Program-made: the position numbers and the translations under genes
Assembly: GCA_947383645.1 (NCBI GenBank)
Contig: CANDEH010000024.1
Span: 1-26,540, forward strand
DNA from: an uncultured Clostridia bacterium
GTDB lineage: Bacteria; Bacillota; Clostridia; Oscillospirales; Oscillospiraceae
Direction of reading: 5' to 3'
DNA length: 26,540 nt
Shown: piece by piece, positions 14,968 through 23,070 of the stretch
Numbering within the stretch: position 1 is the first letter of the stretch
Layout of the letters: every line of letters starts with the position of its first letter
The notes under the pieces: model-generated
What the model saw: only the letters and a program-made list of their open reading frames with translations
Database searches by the model: none
Told to the model about the DNA's origin: nothing

Positions 14968-15783
14968 GTGTTTGTGTGTCCGGTTTGCGCCGGGGCGCTG
15001 GTGCGGGGAGAGCGGGAGTACCGCTGCCCGGCGGGACACAGCTATGATATCGCCCGGGAAGGATATGTGCACCTGCTGCCCGCCAACCGCAAGCACTCAA
15101 AATCCCCCGGGGATGACCGGGAGATGGTGGCCGCACGGAGCCGGTTTTTAGACGGCGGGTGGTATGAGCCCCTGCGGAAGGCCCTGTGCGCGCTGGCTCT
15201 GGAGGCGCTGCCCCGGGGCGGGGCGGCGCTGGACGCCGGGTGCGGCGAGGGGTACTACACCGAGGGCGTGGTGCGCGCTTTTCAGGGCGCGGGGCGGCCC
15301 CTGGAGGCCGCCGGGGTGGATCTGTCCAAATTTGCCCTGAAGCGGGCGGCACGGCGGGTGAGAGAGGCGGCGTTTGCCGTCGCCTCCGTGTACCGCCTGC
15401 CGGTGGCGGCGGAGACGGCGGATCTGGTGATTGACTGCTTCTCTCCGCTGGCCGCGGAGGAGTACCGCCGGGTGCTCCGGCCCGGCGGCACATTTCTGTA
15501 CGTGGTCCCCGGCGGGGATCATCTGATGGAGATGAAGCGCGTCCTCTATGACGAGGTCTATGAAAATCCGGAGGAGCGGACGCTCTATGAGGGGTTCTCC
15601 TATGTGGATGTGACCCCGGTGCGGAGCAGGTTTACCCTGCCCGACAGCAAAAGCATTATGGATCTGTTCGGGATGACGCCCTACGCCTGGAAGACGCCCA
15701 AGGCCGGAGTGGAGCGGCTGCGGGCCGCGGCGTCGCTGACAGTGACGGCGTCCTTTGCCATCCACGCCTTTCGGCGGCTGTGA
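14968..15783 (+). CDS. 23S rRNA (guanine-N1)-methyltransferase, RlmA family
   Basis: A 271-residue SAM-dependent methyltransferase. The N-terminal zinc site is visible as C4, C7, C20 and H24 (FVCPVCAGAL, YRCPAGHSYDIAREGYVHLL), the mark of the RlmA family that methylates a guanine in 23S rRNA helix 35 (G745 or G748 depending on subfamily). The SAM motif ALDAGCGEGYYTEGV lies at about residues 87-101, followed by AAGVDLSKFALKRAARR and LRPGGTFLYVVPG. The start is GTG behind GGAGGGGG. Which guanine is modified (RlmAI or tylosin-resistance-type RlmAII) cannot be read from this alone. Confidence 0.85.
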   Translation: MFVCPVCAGALVRGEREYRCPAGHSYDIAREGYVHLLPANRKHSKSPGDDREMVAARSRFLDGGWYEPLRKALCALALEALPRGGAALDAGCGEGYYTEGVVRAFQGAGRPLEAAGVDLSKFALKRAARRVREAAFAVASVYRLPVAAETADLVIDCFSPLAAEEYRRVLRPGGTFLYVVPGGDHLMEMKRVLYDEVYENPEERTLYEGFSYVDVTPVRSRFTLPDSKSIMDLFGMTPYAWKTPKAGVERLRAAASLTVTASFAIHAFRRL

Positions 15784-15797
15784 ATGCGGGGCCTGCG

Positions 15798-16568
15798 TCA
15801 GAACAGCAGGTCATATCCCAGCTTGACAAACAGCAGGCCCAGAACCACGAAGATCATGGACCGCACCCGCTTCCCGCCGCCCCGGATGGCATACCTGGCG
15901 CCGCAGAAGCCGCCCAGGATGCAGCAGGCCGCGGCGGGGAGGAGGAAGCTCCACATCACCTTGCCGTGGAACAGGTAGACCGCTGCCGCCGCCACGTTGG
16001 AGGAGGCGTTGACCACCTTGGCGCAGCCGGAGGCGGTAATTAGATCCAGGGAGAGGGCGGCGGAAAAGGCCATGATGAGGAAGGTGCCGGTGCCCGGTCC
16101 GATCATGCCGTCGTAGACGCCGATGGAGAGCCCGATCAGCAGGCTGTACGCGGCGGTGCGTCGGGGAGAGAGGGCGGAGGGGGACGTGTTCTCTGTCCCG
16201 ATGTCCTTTTTCAGGGCCAGAAAGATAGCCACAACAGGCAGGATCGCCAGCATCAGGCTTTTCAGCAGCCGTTCGGAGAGCAGGATGGCCAGCTGCGCCC
16301 CCAGAGCGCTGCCCGCCAGAGCGCCCGCCGAGGCGGTGAGGGCAATCGGCAGGTGAATTTTCCCGCTGCGCAGGTATTGGATCGCGGCGGTGGTGCTGCC
16401 CAGGCAGTTGGCGATCTTGTTGGTCCCCGCCGCCACGTGGATGGGCATGCCGGCGATGAGATAGGCGGGCAGGGAGATCAGCCCGCCGCCGCCGGCCACA
16501 CTGTCCACAAACCCGCTTAAAAACAGCAGGGGACAGACCACCAGATAGAGAATAAGTTGCTGAGGCAA
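15798..16568 (-). CDS. TauE/SafE (TSUP) family permease
   Basis: A 256-residue protein with about eight TM helices of the TauE/SafE sulfite/sulfoacetate-exporter family. Both family repeats are seen: FVDSVAGGGGLISLPAYLIAG in the first half and GVYDGMIGPGTGTFLIMAF in the second, with AAGTNKIANCLGSTTAAI and SGCAKVVNASSN as the paired following helices. The substrate is probably a small sulfur-containing or organic anion. I place the start at the TTG at 16568, which follows GGAAGG; the frame is open a further 40 codons to an ATG, but that part is non-hydrophobic and lacks a ribosome site. It converges on the RlmA-type gene with a 14-base gap. Confidence 0.85.
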   Translation of the reverse strand: MPQQLILYLVVCPLLFLSGFVDSVAGGGGLISLPAYLIAGMPIHVAAGTNKIANCLGSTTAAIQYLRSGKIHLPIALTASAGALAGSALGAQLAILLSERLLKSLMLAILPVVAIFLALKKDIGTENTSPSALSPRRTAAYSLLIGLSIGVYDGMIGPGTGTFLIMAFSAALSLDLITASGCAKVVNASSNVAAAAVYLFHGKVMWSFLLPAAACCILGGFCGARYAIRGGGKRVRSMIFVVLGLLFVKLGYDLLF

Positions 16569-16682
16569 GGCGCCACATCCTTCCCGAACGATAGAGGATA
16601 CCGCGAAAGCGCAGCTGAGACGGTATACTGAGCCAATTTTTTCGGCTGTCCCGTGAGGGACGGAAAAAAGGCTGAAATTAAA

Positions 16683-16712
16683 GTACAATAGGCAACCCTG
16701 TGGTTATTGTAC
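16683..16712. promoter_or_regulatory. Inverted repeat with back-to-back TACAAT boxes
   Basis: GTACAATA at 16683-16690 and TATTGTAC at 16705-16712 are perfect inverted copies, with further AACC/GGTT pairing inside. Each strand reads TACAAT, a good -10 box, between two divergently oriented genes. It may be a shared operator or a divergent promoter pair, but no clear -35 boxes support either reading. Confidence 0.35.
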
Positions 16713-16764
16713 CATATCCGCCGGCGATATGCCACCCAAACCTGCAATTTTGGAGGGAATAACT

Positions 16765-17172
16765 TTGTGCTGTACCCTGCAAACCGCGGCGTTTACGCTG
16801 TCGATAGAGGCGTCTCTCTTTCCGGAGGACGCCGTCCCCGTTAACGCGCTGCTTCGGGTCCGCGTTCGGAGCGGCGGCTTTGCCGCCGAGGCCGGTATGG
16901 ACGTGGGAACAGGGGATTTGGTCCAATTCGCCGGAGATCTGGAGCGCCTCTACCGGTCGCTTGTGGGCGAGGCCGTTTTGGAGGAGCCTTACGGATTTCA
17001 CCAGCATATTCGCTTTTCTGCCCAGAGAGGCGGCCATATTCTGGTTCGGGGGTATCTCGTCCAGCCTGTCCCGGGCCTCCCGGAACAGGAGCTCCGGTTT
17101 GCCAACCGGTTTGATCAGACGTACCTGAGAGCGTTTGTTCCGGCGCTGCGTCAGCTCATTTCACACACCTGA
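16765..17172 (+). CDS. Possible WapI/DUF6228-like protein
   Basis: A 135-residue protein of mixed strands and helices: LRVRVRSGGFAAEAGMDV, then a helix DLVQFAGDLERLYRSLVGEA, then FHQHIRFSAQRGGHILVRGY. This strand-helix-strand order resembles small WapI/DUF6228-type proteins, some of which are immunity factors, but the match is by pattern only. The start is a TTG at 16765 with GGAGGG seven bases upstream; an ATG 12 codons earlier has no ribosome site. The gene ends 25 bases before ksgA. No toxin partner is nearby, so an immunity role is not supported by context. Confidence 0.6.
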   Translation: MCCTLQTAAFTLSIEASLFPEDAVPVNALLRVRVRSGGFAAEAGMDVGTGDLVQFAGDLERLYRSLVGEAVLEEPYGFHQHIRFSAQRGGHILVRGYLVQPVPGLPEQELRFANRFDQTYLRAFVPALRQLISHT

Positions 17173-17197
17173 CTTCTGATGGGAAGGGGAGGTTTCC

Positions 17198-18064
17198 ATG
17201 AATCTGTGCGATAAGCCCACCATTGAGGCCCTCTTGAAGCGCCACGGTTTCCGCTTCAGCAAATCCTTGGGACAAAACTTCCTCATTGAGGATTGGGTGC
17301 CCCGCCGGATCGCCGAGGCCTGCGGCGCGGATACGTCCTGCGGCGTGCTGGAGATCGGTCCGGGCATCGGTCCGCTGACTCGGGAGCTCTGCCGGCGGGC
17401 GGGGCGCGTGGCGGCGGTGGAGCTGGACACAGCGCTGCTGCCTATCCTGTCGGAGACCATGGCGGACTGCGGAAATTTCACTTTGGTGCCGGGAGATATC
17501 CTGGAGCTGTCTATTCCCGACCTGGCGGCGGAGCACTTTTCCGGACTGCGCCCGCTGGTCTGCGCCAACCTGCCCTATCATATCACCACGCCTATTCTCA
17601 CAGCGCTGGTAAAGGCGAGGTGCTTTGCGAGTATCACCGTAATGGTCCAGAGGGAGGTGGCGGAGCGGATTGCCGCCGTGCCGGGGCCGGAATACGGGGC
17701 ATTCTCGGTGTTTATGCAGTATTATACAGAGCCGCAGGTGCTCTTCGAGGTGCCGCGGGAGTGCTTCCTGCCGGCGCCTAAGGTGACCTCCGCGGTGCTC
17801 CACTGTCCGGTGCGCCCAGCGCCGGCGGTTTCTCCCCGGTGCGGCGAGGCGTTTTTCTTCCGCACGGTCCGCGCGGCGTTTGCTCAGCGCCGAAAGACGC
17901 TGGTCAACAGCTTGGCATCTGCCTATGGGGACCGACTGACAAAGGAGGAGCTGCGGACTGCGGTGACAGACTGCGGGCTGCCTGAAACCATCCGGGGAGA
18001 GCGGCTGTGTCTGGAAGATTTCTCCATGCTCTCCGACGCCATAGCGGACCGGATTTTGGGATGA
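17198..18064 (+). CDS. rsmA/ksgA: 16S rRNA (adenine1518/1519-N6)-dimethyltransferase
   Basis: Dimethylates two adjacent adenines near the 3' end of 16S rRNA late in small-subunit assembly. The 288-residue product has the full pattern: SKSLGQNFL near residues 21-29, SAM motif VLEIGPGIGPLT (about 50-61), acidic AAVELD, and the catalytic NLPY at 124-127, with the C-terminal RNA-binding domain FRTVRAAFAQRRKTLVNSL. Erm resistance methylases share the fold, but the C-terminal region and chromosomal context favour KsgA. GGAAGGGGAGG precedes the ATG. Confidence 0.95.
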   Translation: MNLCDKPTIEALLKRHGFRFSKSLGQNFLIEDWVPRRIAEACGADTSCGVLEIGPGIGPLTRELCRRAGRVAAVELDTALLPILSETMADCGNFTLVPGDILELSIPDLAAEHFSGLRPLVCANLPYHITTPILTALVKARCFASITVMVQREVAERIAAVPGPEYGAFSVFMQYYTEPQVLFEVPRECFLPAPKVTSAVLHCPVRPAPAVSPRCGEAFFFRTVRAAFAQRRKTLVNSLASAYGDRLTKEELRTAVTDCGLPETIRGERLCLEDFSMLSDAIADRILG

Positions 18065-18106
18065 TTGCACCGGAGAGGAAATTTTTAAAAAATTTGAAAA
18101 TTGCTC

Positions 18107-18135
18107 TTGCATTTTGAAAAGAGATATGGTATTAT
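18107..18135 (+). promoter_or_regulatory. Promoter of the tRNA-Arg gene
   Basis: TTGCAT (18107-18112), 17 bp, TATTAT (18130-18135), about 23 bases before the mature tRNA 5' end. The surrounding sequence is AT-rich, as usual for stable-RNA promoters. Confidence 0.6.
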
Positions 18136-18158
18136 GACTAAGCTGTCTGAGAGGACAT

Positions 18159-18235
18159 GCGCCATTAGCTCAGCTGGATAGAGCGTCTGGCTACGGACCA
18201 GAAGGCCGGGGGTTCGAATCCCTCATGGCGTACCA
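18159..18235 (+). tRNA. tRNA-Arg (anticodon ACG)
   Basis: A 77-base cloverleaf. The acceptor arms GCGCCAT and ATGGCGT pair with one G-U; the D arm holds AGCTCAGCTGGATAGAGC. The anticodon stem TCTGG/CCAGA closes the loop CTACGGA, giving ACG, read as arginine (A34 normally becomes inosine). The T arm GGGGGTTCGAATCCCTC and an encoded CCA end follow. Its 3' end is the likely attachment site of the element to the right. Confidence 0.97.
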
Positions 18236-18285
18236 AGAAAACCGCTGATTCTTGATTGAATCGGCGGTTTTCTTGTGCTTTTTGG
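18235..18285 (+). terminator. Terminator of the tRNA-Arg gene
   Basis: A 17-bp stem (AAGAAAACCGCTGATTC with GAATCGGCGGTTTTCTT, one G-T pair) starts directly at the last tRNA base, followed by GTGCTTTTT. On the other strand it could also end the integrase transcript. Confidence 0.85.
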
Positions 18286-18322
18286 CATAATTCAATTTTG
18301 CGCTCCCGCCAAAAATTCAACT

Positions 18323-19537
18323 TTAATTCAACTCGCCCCTCGCGCTGCATCCTTCTTTGAGAAAGATGTCCGCCAGGATGTCGGCGTTCTTCTGATCTGC
18401 CTCTGCTATGATATGGGCGTAAATATCGGCGGTGGTGCTGACCTGAGCGTGGCCCAGTCTCTTTGAAATCGAAACACTGTCTACCCCATTGAAGTAGAGC
18501 ATGGAGGCCATTGTATGCCTGAAGGCATGGGCGTTGATGTGCGGCAGGCCGTGGCGCTTTGAAAACTTGGTGAGCCATGATGTGATACTGTCCGGGTGCA
18601 TGGGAATCCCGTTTTCTTGGGTAAACAAGAATCCCTGATACTGGTAATACTCCCCCAGGCGCAGCCGCTCCTCGTTTTGCCATGTTCGGTACTGCCGCAG
18701 GAGCTGCAGTGTCTCGGCGGGAAGGACCACATAGCGGTTAGAGGTGGTCGTCTTCGGCGTATCCTCATAGATTCCCCGGCCTGAGCGATACAGGATATTA
18801 TTGCATATGTGGATCTGGTTGCGGTCAAAATCGACCTCCGGCCACTTCAAGCCCAGAATTTCCCCGCGCCGTGCGCCGGTAATCAGCAGCATATGGACCA
18901 GGGTTTTCCATTTGAGCGGTTCCAGCTCCAGAGCTTCCCGGATCGCGGCAACCTGTTCCGGCTGGAAATAGTTTACCTCTTTGCGCTCCACCTTTGGCAA
19001 CGTGGCGTGGCTGGCAACGTTGAACGGGACAAGCCCCTCTTTTGCGGCCTGCTCCAGCACGGCGGAGATCAAGCGGTGATGCTCCAGTATGGATTTTGCC
19101 GACAACTTGCCGCCGGTCCGTTTGTTCTGGCCATCCTGGGCAAGAGCGGTATATAGATCATTCAGATGATCGGGCCGCAGGTCCTTCAGCCGGATGTGAC
19201 CAATGGCAGGGATGATCCGGGCCGCAAGGTCCTTGTAACTGGAAATCGTGGAGTGCTTTGCACCCCGTTCCTCCTTCAGTTTAATCACATATTCGCAGTA
19301 GGGGCCGAACTTCTGACGGCTGTCGGTGGTGATCCCCTCCCTGCATTCCTTCTCGAAGGTCGCGGCGAAAGCCTCGGCCCGTTTTTTTACGCTCTTTTCC
19401 GTCCAGGTGGGAGAGACTTCAAAGGTGGTCGTCCAGGGCTTGAGCTGCCGCCCGTCCGGGCCACGGCCGCGGTGGACCCGGATGCTGTAGGAGATCAGCT
19501 TACCGGACTTGTCCCGGCGTTCTTGGATGTTTGCCAT
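18323..19537 (-). CDS. int: Tyrosine-type site-specific integrase
   Basis: A 404-residue phage-type integrase that would insert and excise the element at the tRNA-Arg gene. An N-terminal AT-rich arm-binding-like region (about 1-70) precedes a SAM-like core-binding domain (about 75-180) and the catalytic domain (about 190-390). The catalytic residues are all present: R223 in ITGARRGEILGL, H337 and R340 in HAFRH, H363 in LGHAQVSTT and Y373 in ADIYAH. The start follows AAGGAGGAA, and only 15 bases separate it from the repressor gene upstream, so both probably share a transcript. The enzyme looks intact. Confidence 0.95.
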   Translation of the reverse strand: MANIQERRDKSGKLISYSIRVHRGRGPDGRQLKPWTTTFEVSPTWTEKSVKKRAEAFAATFEKECREGITTDSRQKFGPYCEYVIKLKEERGAKHSTISSYKDLAARIIPAIGHIRLKDLRPDHLNDLYTALAQDGQNKRTGGKLSAKSILEHHRLISAVLEQAAKEGLVPFNVASHATLPKVERKEVNYFQPEQVAAIREALELEPLKWKTLVHMLLITGARRGEILGLKWPEVDFDRNQIHICNNILYRSGRGIYEDTPKTTTSNRYVVLPAETLQLLRQYRTWQNEERLRLGEYYQYQGFLFTQENGIPMHPDSITSWLTKFSKRHGLPHINAHAFRHTMASMLYFNGVDSVSISKRLGHAQVSTTADIYAHIIAEADQKNADILADIFLKEGCSARGELN

Positions 19538-19552
19538 ACAAATTCCTCCTTG

Positions 19553-20245
19553 TCATGCCCGGGGCTGCTCTTCTTTTTGTTTAGATATAAAATATGATCG
19601 AACCTTCTCCATACAATCAAGGAACCTACTGTTTGCCTGAGCGATAAACATATCAGAAGAAGCAGATGCGTCCCAAACACTCAAACCCAATTGTTGAAGT
19701 TCCTCCAAATGCTCATTTTCAAATCTTTTCATAGAGGCAATATCAGATGATTCGTAGTAGCGAGCTGCCAGTTTGCAAGACATAGAAAGGCCACTCAAAA
19801 CTTGGAAAAACTCATATCGTTCAAGAAGAAGAGACAGCACCAGAGGCATGATATCCCGTTCTGATTCATCGGAACCATATCCAATATATTGCAAAAATTT
19901 AACAGCATTTTCTGATAGGCCTATATATTCGCATACACTTTTTAACCCAACATCTGCACTTTTTATATGGGTTAGGCACAAAATGTATTCTGTACTGACC
20001 TCAAAATATTTGGCCAGATCATGAATTGCTTTTGCATCTGGCAGAGTATCGCCATTTTCCCATAGACCGATAGTTGACTTTGAAACCCCAAGCACTTTAG
20101 ATAAAGCCTCTTGTGATACACTTTTTTTCGCCCTTAATTCCCGCAGTCTGGACGGGAAAAGGGCATTTTTATTTGCTTCTGATGAGTATTTGATGCCTGT
20201 GCGCTCGGCCTCCCGTCGAGTGACCGGAAAAAACGTTTGTTCCAT
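19553..20245 (-). CDS. XRE-family repressor of the element
   Basis: A 230-residue regulator with a Cro/CI-type helix-turn-helix at about residues 32-90 (PSRLRELRAKKSVSQEALSK, GVSKSTIGLWENGDTLPD, DLAKYFEVSTEYIL). The C-terminal 140 residues are helical and lack a LexA-type self-cleavage Ser-Lys dyad that I can recognise, so release probably depends on another protein, as with SaPI Stl. The gene is much more AT-rich than its neighbours. It is transcribed leftward into int, divergent from the excisionase-replication operon, the expected place for the master repressor. Confidence 0.88.
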   Translation of the reverse strand: MEQTFFPVTRREAERTGIKYSSEANKNALFPSRLRELRAKKSVSQEALSKVLGVSKSTIGLWENGDTLPDAKAIHDLAKYFEVSTEYILCLTHIKSADVGLKSVCEYIGLSENAVKFLQYIGYGSDESERDIMPLVLSLLLERYEFFQVLSGLSMSCKLAARYYESSDIASMKRFENEHLEELQQLGLSVWDASASSDMFIAQANSRFLDCMEKVRSYFISKQKEEQPRA

Positions 20246-20303
20246 ATTTTCACACCTATATAGACTGAAAAACTTGTTTTCGTAAAACTAAAGCATTGTT
20301 TTC

Positions 20304-20332
20304 TTGGTGGAATGATTTTCTCGGTGTATAAT
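20304..20332 (+). promoter_or_regulatory. Rightward promoter of the excisionase-replication operon
   Basis: TTGGTG (20304-20309), 17 bp, TATAAT (20327-20332). Its -35 box overlaps an operator-like motif and its -10 box is half of the palindrome TATAATGCATTATA. Confidence 0.65.
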
Positions 20333-20334
20333 GC

Positions 20335-20363
20335 ATTATAACAAGAAAACCATTCCACGTCAA
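20335..20363 (-). promoter_or_regulatory. Leftward promoter of the repressor-integrase operon
   Basis: On the minus strand TTGACG (20358-20363), 17 bp, TATAAT (20335-20340). It overlaps the rightward promoter almost entirely; only GC separates the two -10 boxes. Confidence 0.65.
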
Positions 20364-20409
20364 CGATTTTCTTGAAATATCGTCAGAAGAAAAGAAAGGA
20401 GATCCAATT

Positions 20410-20610
20410 ATGCCGAATTTTAAGACTATCCGCCAAGCTGCTGCAATGGGGCTTATGACCGAGCACTATCTATGATTACTGGTTGCACAGGGGAGCTGCC
20501 CGGGTATTTATTCCGGGAACCGCTTCCTTGTCAACGTGGAAGCCCTTGCGGAACAGCTTGACACAGAGAGCCGCCGGAACTGCAGGGAGAGGGAGGGGGT
20601 GTCCCAATGA
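20410..20610 (+). pseudogene. Excisionase-like DNA-binding protein interrupted by an in-frame TGA
   Basis: Reading from the ATG (AGGAG nine bases upstream) gives MPNFKTIRQAAAMGLMTEHYL, then TGA at 20473-20475. The same frame then continues for 44 codons (LLVAQGSCPGIYSGNRFLVN, then VEALAEQLDTESRR) to a TGA at 20608-20610 that overlaps the ATG of the next gene as ATGA. The two halves together form one 66-residue MerR/excisionase-type helix-turn-helix protein of the kind found in clostridial elements. There the interrupted position normally follows a leucine with arginine, so CGA to TGA is the simplest change. A sequencing error, a real mutation or read-through are all possible. Confidence 0.75.
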
Positions 20611-21011
20611 CCAAAAACAAAAATGCCCCCACCAGCGCGGCAACGCTGACGGGGGCGGTGGAAAACGGGACGGCCTCACGAACTGCCCACGCTTTTACCC
20701 ACGATGATACCACATCCTCGGCGGGAGGTCAACTGTTCCGGATTGCTGACCTCCTATCCCACGGCGCGGACAGCGGCATAACGCTGCGCCACTTGGAGAA
20801 GCTGGCAGACCTTCCAGGCCGGGAGGTTCGGCGGCAGATCGAGCGGGAGCGGAGGGCCGGGGCGCTGATTATCAGTGACAACCGGCACGGCTATTTTTTG
20901 ACCGATGATCCGGCGGAGGCCCAGAGGTTCGCCCGCTCGATGCAGCAACGGGCGCGGGAGATATTGCGGACAGCGCGGGCCATCGAGAGGGCGGCCCCGA
21001 AGGAGGTATAG
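20607..21011 (+). CDS. Winged-helix-like protein of the replication operon
   Basis: A 134-residue protein. The first 40 residues are Thr/Ser/Ala-rich and probably disordered. The rest looks like a winged helix: LFRIADLLSHG, GITLRHLEKLADLPGREVRR, RERRAGALIISDNRHGYFLT, followed by a basic helix to the C terminus (FARSMQQRAREILRTARAIE). Similar small proteins precede primases in clostridial prophages and may act in replication initiation or regulation. Translation is coupled to the upstream frame through ATGA, and the primase gene starts three bases after its stop. Confidence 0.75.
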   Translation: MTKNKNAPTSAATLTGAVENGTASRTAHAFTHDDTTSSAGGQLFRIADLLSHGADSGITLRHLEKLADLPGREVRRQIERERRAGALIISDNRHGYFLTDDPAEAQRFARSMQQRAREILRTARAIERAAPKEV

Positions 21012-21014
21012 CCA

Positions 21015-23054
21015 GTGAAGGCACAAATAGAAAACCTCCCCGCTGCGCTGCGGGAAAAGGGCCTGTTCTGCTGCTGGCGGTATGAGGAGCGGGACGGCAA
21101 ACGGACAAAGGTCCCGTACAACCCTCGGACCGGCGGCGGGGCCCAGAGCACCAACCCGGCCACCTTCTCCCCGCTGGCCGTGGCCCTGGAAGCCATGGAG
21201 AAGGGTGGGTATGACGGGCTTGGTGTGGGTATCTTCGGCACCCTGGGGGCCATCGACATTGACCATTGCATAGAGGATACAGGGGACGTGTCGCAAACGG
21301 CATCTGATATCCTGAACGCCATGCAGGCCTACACCGAGTATTCCCCCAGCGGGAAGGGGCTGCGTATCCTCTTCACGGTGCCGGCGGGTTTCGCTTATGA
21401 CAAGGCCCGGTACTACATCAAGAATCCGAACAACGGCGTGGAGATCTACATAGCCGGGGCAACAAACAGATTCGTCACCGTCACCGGCGGCGCCTGGACG
21501 GCCGGCGCAGGTCTGGAGGAGCGCGGGGCGCAGTTGTCGGCAGTGCTGGAGAAGTACATGGTGCGGCCCCGGGCAAAAACGCCCACACCTCCTCCGGCGC
21601 TGGAGATCGGCGGCGGGACGCCGGCAGACCTGGACGATGCTGCCTTGATTGAGAAAGCCAAACGGGCCCGGAACGGGGCGCAGTTCGCTGCCCTCTGGAA
21701 CGGGGATACCACCGGTTATGAATCCGCCTCCGAGGCTGACATAGCCCTGTGCAATGCCCTGACATGGTGGACCAGGGGAGACGCTGCCCGGATAGACCGC
21801 CTTTTTCGGCAGTCCGGTCTTATGCGGGATAAGTGGGACAGACCCCGGAGCGGCAGTACCTACGGGGCGCTGACCATTCAGAACGCCATCCAGACCATGA
21901 CCGGCCCGGGGTATGACCCGGCAGCGTACCGGCAGCAGTCCGCCGCCCGGGATTTTGCGCCGGAGGCTAATCGGGCAGTCCCCACCAAGCCGCGGCTGGT
22001 CCGGGCCTGCGATGTGCCATATGAACCGCCCCGCTGGACCATCGCTCCCTACTTCCAAAGGGGAAAGGGCACGCTGGTGCAGGGGGACAACGGAACGGGA
22101 AAGACGGCCTTCCTCTGCGCCATCTCCGCCCATGTTACCACCGGGGATCCGCTTCTGGGCCTCCCAATTGCTTCCCCTGGCGATGTGTTGTTTCTGTCCG
22201 TGGAGGATGACCTTCCGGTCCTACGCGGACGCATCGAGGCAGACGGCGGCGACTTGGCGAAAGTGCATTTTATGACCAATGCCGCCGGACTAACCTTCAC
22301 CAGTCCAGAAGTAGAGGCGGCAGTCAAAGAAGTCCAGGCCGCAATGGTAATCTTCGACCCGTTCCAAGCGTTCATGGGGGCGGGGGTGGACATGTTCCGG
22401 CCAAACGAGACCAGGCCGGAGCTGGCCAAGCTGTTTGAAATGTGCGACCGCAATGACTGCGCCTGCGCTATCGTCTCCCATATGGGCAAGGCCGGAGACA
22501 AATCCCCCGTCAACCGCTCCCTGGGCAGCGTGGATATTCCGGCCTCTATGCGCTCCATTCTGGAGCTGACCCGCAACCCCGACAACGAAGATGAGTGCGT
22601 CATGGTCCATGTGAAGTGTTCCAATGCCCCCAGAGGGCCGAGCATCGTTTACACCATCGGAGACCGGGGCGGCGTCCACTGGGTGGGGTTCAGCCCCATG
22701 ACCGTGGAGGACTTGGCCGTCGTCAACCGACGGAAGGAGCGAAAAGAGAAGGGCATACCCTACGAGAATGAGCCGCTTGTCCAGGTGTTCAACCAGCTTA
22801 TCGCCGACCGGCCCGGCGGCGGCTTCTGGAGCTATGCCGACCTCAAGAGAGAGGGTGCTAAGATTTTGGGGTTCCCGCCGTTCGGTGATATTACTGATCT
22901 GCGGCAGAAGCCGGACTTGAATCTTGCCCGCGAGCTTCAAGAGCGCGACGGCCTGATTGTGACACATAGCCAGCGGGGAGCACGCAATGCCCGGGGAGTA
23001 AGGATAGAGCAATACCAACACCCACAAGGCTTTCAGACAAGTATTAACGGGTAG
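21015..23054 (+). CDS. Primase-helicase replication protein (AEP-like primase plus RecA-fold helicase)
   Basis: A 679-residue two-part replication protein. The N-terminal third is of the phage primase-polymerase type, with acidic metal site GAIDIDHCIE near residue 80 and YTEYSPSGKGLRILF soon after. At about 237-295 lies a helix bundle of the NrS-1 type (SEADIALCNALTWWTRGD, IDRLFRQSGLMRDKW). The C-terminal part is a RecA/RepA-type helicase: Walker A QGDNGTGKTAF near 356-364, LFLSVEDD, Walker B MVIFDPFQAF near 443, and IVSHMGKAG. It would prime and unwind DNA at the element's origin, which probably lies just after its stop. The gene is intact. Confidence 0.92.
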   Translation: MKAQIENLPAALREKGLFCCWRYEERDGKRTKVPYNPRTGGGAQSTNPATFSPLAVALEAMEKGGYDGLGVGIFGTLGAIDIDHCIEDTGDVSQTASDILNAMQAYTEYSPSGKGLRILFTVPAGFAYDKARYYIKNPNNGVEIYIAGATNRFVTVTGGAWTAGAGLEERGAQLSAVLEKYMVRPRAKTPTPPPALEIGGGTPADLDDAALIEKAKRARNGAQFAALWNGDTTGYESASEADIALCNALTWWTRGDAARIDRLFRQSGLMRDKWDRPRSGSTYGALTIQNAIQTMTGPGYDPAAYRQQSAARDFAPEANRAVPTKPRLVRACDVPYEPPRWTIAPYFQRGKGTLVQGDNGTGKTAFLCAISAHVTTGDPLLGLPIASPGDVLFLSVEDDLPVLRGRIEADGGDLAKVHFMTNAAGLTFTSPEVEAAVKEVQAAMVIFDPFQAFMGAGVDMFRPNETRPELAKLFEMCDRNDCACAIVSHMGKAGDKSPVNRSLGSVDIPASMRSILELTRNPDNEDECVMVHVKCSNAPRGPSIVYTIGDRGGVHWVGFSPMTVEDLAVVNRRKERKEKGIPYENEPLVQVFNQLIADRPGGGFWSYADLKREGAKILGFPPFGDITDLRQKPDLNLARELQERDGLIVTHSQRGARNARGVRIEQYQHPQGFQTSING

Positions 23055-23070
23055 GGTCGCGCGCGTGTGC

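Larger units (their letters stand above)
20276..20374. promoter_or_regulatory. Divergent control region with repeated operator-like motifs
   Basis: A GTTTTCTTG-like motif occurs at 20276-20284 (GTTTTCGTA), 20298-20306, 20314-20323 (GATTTTCTCG), inverted at 20342-20350 (CAAGAAAAC) and at 20365-20374 (GATTTTCTTG). Two of these belong to a larger inverted repeat whose outer arms are GTGGAATG (20308-20315) and CATTCCAC (20351-20358). The sites are likely bound by the XRE repressor. Confidence 0.65.

Noticed and set aside
20473..20475. Selenocysteine or reassigned TGA codon in the excisionase-like gene
   Set aside because: TGA is used as a normal stop for several genes in the element, homologous proteins would have arginine there, and no selenocysteine hairpin is evident.
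20754..22133. A 459-codon open frame opposite the primase-helicase gene
   Set aside because: Same reason: composition-biased, and opposite a gene with clear Walker motifs.
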